Positions 57,602 to 64,000 of a stretch of 64,000 nt of DNA are shown piece by piece. Origin of the DNA: Mesomycoplasma neurolyticum (GTDB lineage: Bacteria; Bacillota_I; Bacilli_A; Mycoplasmatales; Metamycoplasmataceae); assembly GCF_900660485.1 (NCBI RefSeq), contig NZ_LR214951.1:434001-498000 (forward strand), given 5' to 3'. A program made the translations under genes and the position numbers. A model generated the notes under the pieces. It was not told the DNA's origin. It made no database searches and saw only the letters and a program-made list of their open reading frames with translations. How positions within the stretch are numbered: the stretch's first letter is position 1; every line of letters begins with the position of its first letter.

Positions 57602-59147
57602 TTTGTACACCTCCCATTAATAGTCCAATTTCATTTCTTGTAATATTTCCAGCTGGAGTTTTAGCAGAAATTTTTCCTTTATTAATAACTATAATTGAAT
57701 CAGCTAAGGCAAAAACTTCATCTAATTCATATGAAATTAATAAAATTGCTTTACCTTTTTCTTTTTCTTCAATAATTTTATTATGAATTGTTTGAATAGC
57801 TTTAACATCTAATCCCCTTGTAGGTTGAACCACAATAATAAAATTATGATCAGTTAAAATTTCTCTCCCTACAATTAGTTTTTGTTGATTACCTCCTGAT
57901 AATGAACGAGCAATTGCTCTTCCATTTCTCGCACCACGAACATCATATTCTTGCTCGATTTGTTGATAAAAATCGTTAATCTTTTTAAAAGATAAAATAA
58001 ATTTATTTGTTAACTTTGGATCTTTCAACCTTCTAAGTACAACATTTTCATTTACTTTAAAATCAAGAACCAAACCATATTTATGACGATCACCTGGAAT
58101 GTATGAAATTTTTTGTTTTTTTCTTTTTTCAACAGAAAACTTTGTAATATCTAACATTGTATCTTCTATTTCTTTGTTTGCATTAAGTGTTTGATGATGC
58201 ATTAAAATTTTACCTTTTGTTGGTTTTAGAAGTCCTGAAGCTAAAAATTCAATTTCTTCTTGTCCATTCCCTTCAATTCCAGCAATAGCTAAAATTTCAC
58301 CTTTATTTATTTTAAAAGAAATATCTTCAACACTTTTATCCCCTTTAGCCCAAACATTTCGAAATTCAAATGCAACTTCATCACTTAAATTATTGTTAAT
58401 GTTTTTAGGCATAACAACTTTTTCACCTACCATTGCATTTGATAAATCACTTGTTTTAACATTTTCTAATGTATCGAAATGTGCAACTACTTCACCTTTT
58501 CTAATAACAGTTGCTTTGTCACAAATTGCCTTCACCTCATTCAATTTATGACTAATAAAAATGATGGTTTTATTATTATCTCTAAAAATTTTCATTGTTT
58601 CTAACAAACCATTGATTTCTTGTGGATTTAAAACAGCGGTTGGTTCATCAAAAATCAAAATATCAGCATCACGATAGAGCATTTTTAAAATTTCAACTTT
58701 TTGTTGGGTTCCGACAGTTGCATTCCCTGTTTTTTGGTCTAAATCAAATTTTAAATTGTATTTCTTTTGAATTAATTCAATTTTAGTTCTAGCTATTTTT
58801 TTGTCTAAAAAATGATTTTTTTCAAATTCTTCACCTAAAATTATGTTTTCTAAATTTGTATAAGATTTTACTAATTTAAAATGTTGATGCACCATACCAA
58901 TACCTAGATTATTAGCTTGATTTGGATTTTGAATAAAAATATTATGATTATTAACTTTTATTTTACCTTCTGTTGGATTATAAAGACCAAATAAAATAGA
59001 CATTAATGTACTTTTACCAGCACCATTTTCACCTATTAATGCATGTATTGTTCCTTTTTCAATTGCAATATTAATATTTTTATTTGCATAAAAATTACCA
59101 AAAGCTTTTGAAATGTTGATAAACTCAATTGCATAATCTTTTTTCAT
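57594..59147 (-). CDS. Nucleoside-type ABC importer ATPase with two ATPase domains
   Basis: 517 residues, double ABC cassette of the NupO/BmpB/RbsA type. Domain 1: GENGAGKST Walker A, MVHQHFKLV Q-loop, weak signature VGTQQKVEILKML, DILIFDEPTAVLNP. Domain 2: GIEGNGQEE (degenerate Walker A), RSLSGGNQQKLIVGRE, IIVVQPTRGLDV. The asymmetry is usual for this family. Nucleosides or related compounds are the likely cargo. ATG at 59147 with AAAGGAG. The binding lipoprotein normally found with these genes is not in the operon here. Confidence 0.92.
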   Translation of the reverse strand: MKKDYAIEFINISKAFGNFYANKNINIAIEKGTIHALIGENGAGKSTLMSILFGLYNPTEGKIKVNNHNIFIQNPNQANNLGIGMVHQHFKLVKSYTNLENIILGEEFEKNHFLDKKIARTKIELIQKKYNLKFDLDQKTGNATVGTQQKVEILKMLYRDADILIFDEPTAVLNPQEINGLLETMKIFRDNNKTIIFISHKLNEVKAICDKATVIRKGEVVAHFDTLENVKTSDLSNAMVGEKVVMPKNINNNLSDEVAFEFRNVWAKGDKSVEDISFKINKGEILAIAGIEGNGQEEIEFLASGLLKPTKGKILMHHQTLNANKEIEDTMLDITKFSVEKRKKQKISYIPGDRHKYGLVLDFKVNENVVLRRLKDPKLTNKFILSFKKINDFYQQIEQEYDVRGARNGRAIARSLSGGNQQKLIVGREILTDHNFIIVVQPTRGLDVKAIQTIHNKIIEEKEKGKAILLISYELDEVFALADSIIVINKGKISAKTPAGNITRNEIGLLMGGVQND

Positions 59148-59269
59148 ACATCTCCTTTCATTATTTATATTTTATTTTTTAATTATAAATTAAAATTAAA
59201 TTATCAAAATAAAATATTGCATTTTTAATGCAAAATAACATTAATATACTTAAAAATATAAACTATAAA

Positions 59270-59308
59270 AAAAATTGCTTTTAAGTTTTTTAAACTTTAG
59301 CAATTTTT
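59270..59308 (-). terminator. Terminator of MacB/FtsX-type operon
   Basis: Stem AAAAATTGCT (59270-59279) / AGCAATTTTT (59299-59308), inner TTTAAG/AAACTTT pairing, T run on the minus strand. The rest of the 175-base gap before the nucleoside operon is AT-rich promoter DNA. Confidence 0.75.
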
Positions 59309-59322
59309 AAATTATTGTTTTA

Positions 59323-60174
59323 TTATAATTCATCAGGGTTTTTGTTAATATGAACACTTTCAATCAAACCATCTGAAAGTGTAATTACTTTATCACAGGC
59401 TTTTGCAATTGAAGGATCGTGAGAAACAATTATAACTGTGGTTTTATATTTTTTATTAATATATTTTAATGACTTCATAACTATTTTAGATGTTGCTTCA
59501 TCTAAAGCACCAGTTGGCTCATCAGCAAAAATAATATCTGCATTTTTAGCTAATGCTCTTAAAATACTTATTCTTTGTTGCTGACCTCCAGACATTTGTG
59601 AAGGGTATTTATATTTAATATTTTCAATTTCAAATTCTTTAAATAATTCATCAATATTTAAAATTTTACTTTTATCTTTTTGCAAATAAGCACCTGTTAA
59701 AACATTGTCATAACCATTTAAATTTTGAAGTAAATTATAGCTTTGAAAAATAAAACTAATTTTTTCTCTTCTAAATTTGGTTAATTTAGAATTAGAAAAA
59801 TATGTTAGATTGTTATTTGACACAATCACTTCCCCATCAGAAGCGCGATCAAGACCTGAAATAATATTTAATAATGTTGATTTACCTGAACCTGATTTAC
59901 CAAATAAAACTGCAAATTCACTTTTTTTAATTGACAAACTCACACCTTTAAGAACTTCAGTTACAACTTGACCAGATAAATATGATTTTTTAACATTATA
60001 CAAATCAATAATATTATCATCTTTATTTTGGCTTAAAATTGTTCCTATTTTTTTCTTTGGTTTATTATTTGCTTTTTTAATTTTAGCCACTTCTCTTTTT
60101 GATAATATATTAACTTCTTTTGTACTACTTTTTATAGTATTGTCATTTTGCTTTTTTTTCTTTCAAAAAATCAT
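59323..60174 (-). CDS. ABC ATPase of LolD/MacB type
   Basis: 283 residues. Walker A GKSGSGKST, Q-loop FIFQSYNLLQNL, signature MSGGQQQRISILRAL, Walker B IIFADEPTGALD, H-loop IIVSHDPSIA: all as in LolD/MacB/FtsE-like ATPases that power FtsX-type mechanotransmission. I chose ATG 60174 (AAAGGA ribosome site, reads through a TGA at codon 4), which adds a basic 28-residue N-terminus to the shorter reading from 60090. It overlaps the stop of the FtsX-type gene by one base (TAATG). Confidence 0.92.
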
Positions 60175-63100
60175 TATTTTCCTTTCAAAATATAAATTGC
60201 TTTAATTTTATTTAATTTTATTCATGAAATAATAGAAGTTAAAATAAAGACAATAATAATAATACTTGTTGAAGCAATAATATGTCATCATTCTAAACTT
60301 AAACTTAATCAAATTAAGTTTGCACCAACTATAAAACTGTTAAATACAGAAATAGTTAATAATAAGATTGGAATTGAAATAAGTGTAGCAATAATGATAA
60401 GCGGGAAATAAACGCCAAAAAATAGTTTTATTTTTTCTTTGTTGTTGTAACCTAAAATAGAAAAAATAGAAATATTTTTTTCATTTTCAGCAATTATCAT
60501 TGTTGAAATCATTATTAAGATAATGTTGGAAACAATAAAGAAAATTGAAATAATTCAAAGAGTTAATTTAGATATTGTTTTTGAAATTCCTGATACAAAA
60601 CCAACTTCAATTTCTTTAGCATTTACGTTTGTTGATAAAATTGTATAAGCTTTATCACTATAAATAGAAATAAAATTCTCTAATGCTTGCTTTATAAATT
60701 CTTTCTTTTCTTCAGCATATTGTAAATTTTTTAATACTTCATAATCTAATGAAATTGTATCTTTTAGTTCTTCAATTTTTTGATTTTGTTGTTCATAACC
60801 CAGATCTTTTATTTTGTCATAAAAAATTATTTTATAAATTGTATTTTCTGACATACCGGATTTAAGTAATGAACCTAATTGTTCTGGTTCATTAGCTTTG
60901 ATAGTAAAAAGTTCTCTAAATATCTCACCATTAGTTATTGAATTATCTGTAGTAATTTTATTATTAATAGGGCTAAAACTAGAATGTGAATATAATGAAA
61001 CACTATTAATTGTTTGTCTTGGGACACTATCAGAAGATAAAACACCATTAAATGCCTCTTCCCCATCTAATAAATTGTCTGACATTCTCGTTAATTTATC
61101 AACAATTGCTTTAGTTGTTACTAATTCATTATTTATTTTAGTGTTAATAATTCCTTGTATTTCAAATAAATATTTTGGTGGTTTTAAATTATGAATTTTC
61201 AATTGATGCCTATCAGTTGTGTTTAAAATATCAAGCGCAATTAAATCACCTAACTTTAATTTATATTTATGTAAAAATACATGATTAACAGCAAGAGGAT
61301 AGATTGTGTTATCAGAGACATCATAAAATTCTTGTTGTTTTTTTGTTAATTTTACTTTTTCTTTTTTTTCAAATTCTTTCAGTAAATTTATATTATCTGA
61401 TGTCATAATTTGAATAAATTTACTTTCAGAATTATAACCATAAACATTAAAGTTTCTACCTTTGTAATTGGTATTAAAATATGAATATTTTTCATTTAAT
61501 GTTTCATCAAATAAAACACCATGGAATCCTACAAAAAATTCATTTGCATCAACATTTCTATGTTTAGAATTTAAAAGTTCTTGCTCAGTTTTAACTTTAA
61601 GAAGTTTCATTAATTCTTTTTTAAATTCTGGGGTTTTTATTTTTTCTTTAAATGCAGGTGTGTTAATTTTTGTATAACCTTTAATTAAAAACTCTCGATA
61701 TTTATCACGATAATTAGATGTGTTAATTTCTTTTAGTTCATAAATACCTTTTTGTGAATTTCACTCATTATATCAAAATTTACCATATGGAGAATTATAG
61801 TCTTCTTCTTGATAAACAAAATAATCTTGAGGATTATCTGAATCTTCACCTACATATTCTAAATCTTTTTTTGAATCATACTTAATATCTTGTGATAATT
61901 CAAGGGCACTTATTGCTCCTCTTGAGAATTGCAGCGTTCTTGACCTTTGACTATTTGGCATAGCATTTAAAACTAATTCTCAAGGTGAAAAACTTACTAC
62001 TGAATCAATTTTTATATTTAATGAACTTCTGGAAATAGCATGTGGTTCAAAGGCATGAGGATCACCATTTTTTTCTCAACCAACACTATCATTTCCATTT
62101 ATATTTATGGATTTACCTTTTGCAAAATAACCTGAACTATTTTGGTTAGCTTCTTCAATTATTCCAATTGGAGAATAAAGAATATTTTGTAGTTCACTTT
62201 GACTAAAAGTATTGTATTGTCCACCTTCATTTGTTGGAGTTTCTAAGTCCAATTTATAGTTATATTTTCTATGTTCATATGTTGATTGAATAGCTTTATC
62301 AAAAATTTTGTATGATGAAATTGAAAAAATAGAAATAAATGAAGCTAAAATAACTGAAATCATTAATGAAAATAATTTTCAAAATGAGTTAATAGTTAAT
62401 GAACCAACGAATTTAGTTTTAAGTCCTGAATTTCTAAAAATTAAATTTGCTTTTTGACTAACTGTTCCAATGTTTATATCTTTTATTCCTGAGAGTAAAT
62501 CAATTGGTTTAGCTCTTAAGATGAATAAAGCAGAAAATACCACAATAATAGATAAGAAAATTAATGGTGCAAAAATAATACCTAAAAATAAAAATAATTC
62601 AAATTGTAAATTATTATTTGGTAGTGTTCAATAACTTGATAAAGCATTTTTTACAATACTTTGAGCCCCTAATGAAGTTAAGTAACCTAAAAATGTCCCA
62701 GTTATCGAAGTTATTAAAGGTAATGATAAAAAGGAAATAGCAATTTGAAATGATGAATAACCTTGTGCCTTCAAAATACCTATAACTTTATTTCTTGTTG
62801 AAATATATCTTTTTGTTATAAATAAAGATGACATAGCAACTAAAAATGAAAGAAGTGCAACAATATATAAATTAATATTTGAAATAAATTTAATAACATT
62901 AAATGCTGTTGAAACTCTTAATGAACGCTCTGGATTTAAGTAATCTAATTCATGAGTAGCAAAAACTTTTTTATTTAGGCTTTCACTAAAGTTTTTAGCA
63001 AAAAATGAATTCATTTTTGCATTAAAATTCGCTAAATCTTTTTTATTTTTTAATTTTACTAAGAAATAATCTTTTTCTTGAAAATCAGCAAAAGAATTTC

Positions 63101-64000
63101 TAATTCTATCATATCCATAATCATTTAAATAAACTAATGCCTGATTTTCTGTATTTACTTGAAGATTTTCTTCATTAATTACTGGAAATAAATAATCAGC
63201 AGTCGAATCTATTCCTGTAATTAAAAATTTAGAACCAGAAACATCAATTAAATATTTTGGATCAAGTTTATTTTCAATTAAATCTAGTAAATCAGTGGTT
63301 TTTTCAGGAATATGACCTGTATATACTTCTTTATTGTTTGCATATAAAAAGCTTTCACTAACTTTAGCAACATATGAGCTACGGTCATAGAATACTACTA
63401 ATTTTTCTTCATTAACAACCAAAGTTACAGAATTAAGTAATATGTTAACAAGATTTTTAAGTGAAATGTTTAAAATTCTTATATCTTTTTTAACTATTTC
63501 ATTGTTTACTATTTCTTCTTTTGTTAAAAGATTATTAGTTAAATATTTCAAATAAGTTAAATCAAAACTCATTTTTGTTGAATTAGAATTATTTATTTGT
63601 AGTCTTAATTCTTCTTCATTAAAAATAGAATTAACACGTTCTTTAATTGTTAAATAAAAATTCTTTTCATCTTGTTTTTTAATTTTTGCAAAATCAGTTA
63701 GTCTATTATTAATAATTCATTTTAAATTAGCATTACCTTCTTTATCTTTTGCAACTTCATTATCAGCATTAGCTGTGAATCAAAGTAATGCAGTAGGTAA
63801 AAGAGCCACATCAACTGAAGAAAATAAATATTTTGGAAATCCCATCAACATTAAAAGACTATTTACAAAAGAATTAGATTTATAAAATGAATTAAAAATT
63901 TCAATTTCTTCATCGTCTTTTAAATTATTTACAAAATTATATATCTCTTTTAAAGCACCTTCTTTACTTGAGGTTTCATCTTCAAGTTTACCATTAACTT
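60174..64000 (-). CDS. Giant FtsX-type ABC permease (partial)
   Basis: At least 1275 residues; the N-terminus lies beyond the right edge. Two FtsX-like membrane blocks are seen. The first is around 62400-62900 (YIVALLSFLVAMSSLFIT, then KRYISTRNKVIGILKAQGYS and two more helices, ending near 62560). The second is at the end, 60180-60580 (IILIMISTMIIAENEKNISI, FSILGYNNKEKIKLFF, further helices). Between them is a large extracellular part (about 60590-62340) with its own TM at the start (MISVILASFISIFSISSYKI). With the LolD/MacB-type ATPase it forms a MacB-like complex acting on surface lipoproteins, peptides or the envelope; the substrate is unknown. Confidence 0.85.

Overview
The window is mycoplasma DNA, from a cell-wall-less Mollicute. 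It is very AT-rich. Nearly every gene needs TGA read as tryptophan: with TGA as stop, glyA, potA, the ABC subunits, the helicase and the large surface proteins all break at TGA, while with TGA = Trp (code 4) they become uninterrupted proteins of normal family length. Gene coordinates below use code 4. Short intergenic gaps, lipobox and signal-anchor surface proteins, near-leaderless promoters (TATAAT a few bases before ATG) and a NadD-YqeK fusion also fit. The species cannot be fixed from the window; a member of the M. hominis/M. synoviae-type group is plausible.

1-10.9 kb (minus strand): an alpha-glucan locus. A GntR-type regulator is followed, behind its own terminator, by a GH13 alpha-glucosidase, a GH65 disaccharide phosphorylase and beta-phosphoglucomutase (tightly packed). 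After a regulatory gap come a small membrane protein, a sugar-binding lipoprotein, another small membrane protein and a MalF-like permease that carries a huge N-terminal coiled coil and runs off the left edge. Together these import maltodextrin-like sugars and break them down by phosphorolysis to glucose 6-phosphate.

10.9-16.0 kb: a defence/addiction island. It has a type III restriction-modification pair (mod, res) whose mod gene carries an 11-unit CT/AG dinucleotide tract that puts it out of frame (phase OFF) in this sequence. Divergent from it is a Panacea-domain (PanA-like) antitoxin overlapping a 98-residue two-TM protein, a candidate PanAT toxin-antitoxin pair behind a 28-bp perfect palindrome. 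16.0-18.4 kb has a divergent pair: a polytopic membrane protein and a membrane-anchored protein with sialyltransferase-like (GT80-like) motifs.

18.4-30.2 kb: housekeeping. This holds potABCD (polyamine uptake), a Dps-like ferritin, tmRNA, rpmF, glyA, deoB, galE, tRNA-Thr(GGU), rsmE and nadD-yqeK.

30.2-43.4 kb: surface and nuclease region. Three head-to-tail paralogous genes of about 3.24 kb encode anchored extracellular proteins. They have near-identical flanks, a modular divergent segment in the third copy, and promoter T-tracts of 15, 13 and 12. An EEP-family (MnuA-like) membrane nuclease with internal repeats follows on the other strand.

43.5-64 kb: rsuA/rluB-type pseudouridine synthase, DEAD-box helicase, a double-glycine-leader (bacteriocin-like) peptide, a BspA-type leucine-rich-repeat protein, a LicA/choline-kinase-like protein, KtrA and KtrB around an unknown gene, plsY, a membrane protein with a SAP-like tail, rluD-type synthase, a methyltransferase, a nucleoside-type ABC importer (two permeases and a double ATPase, no binding lipoprotein here), and a MacB/LolD-type ATPase with a giant FtsX-type permease that runs off the right edge. 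No rRNA, CRISPR array, IS element or prophage was seen.
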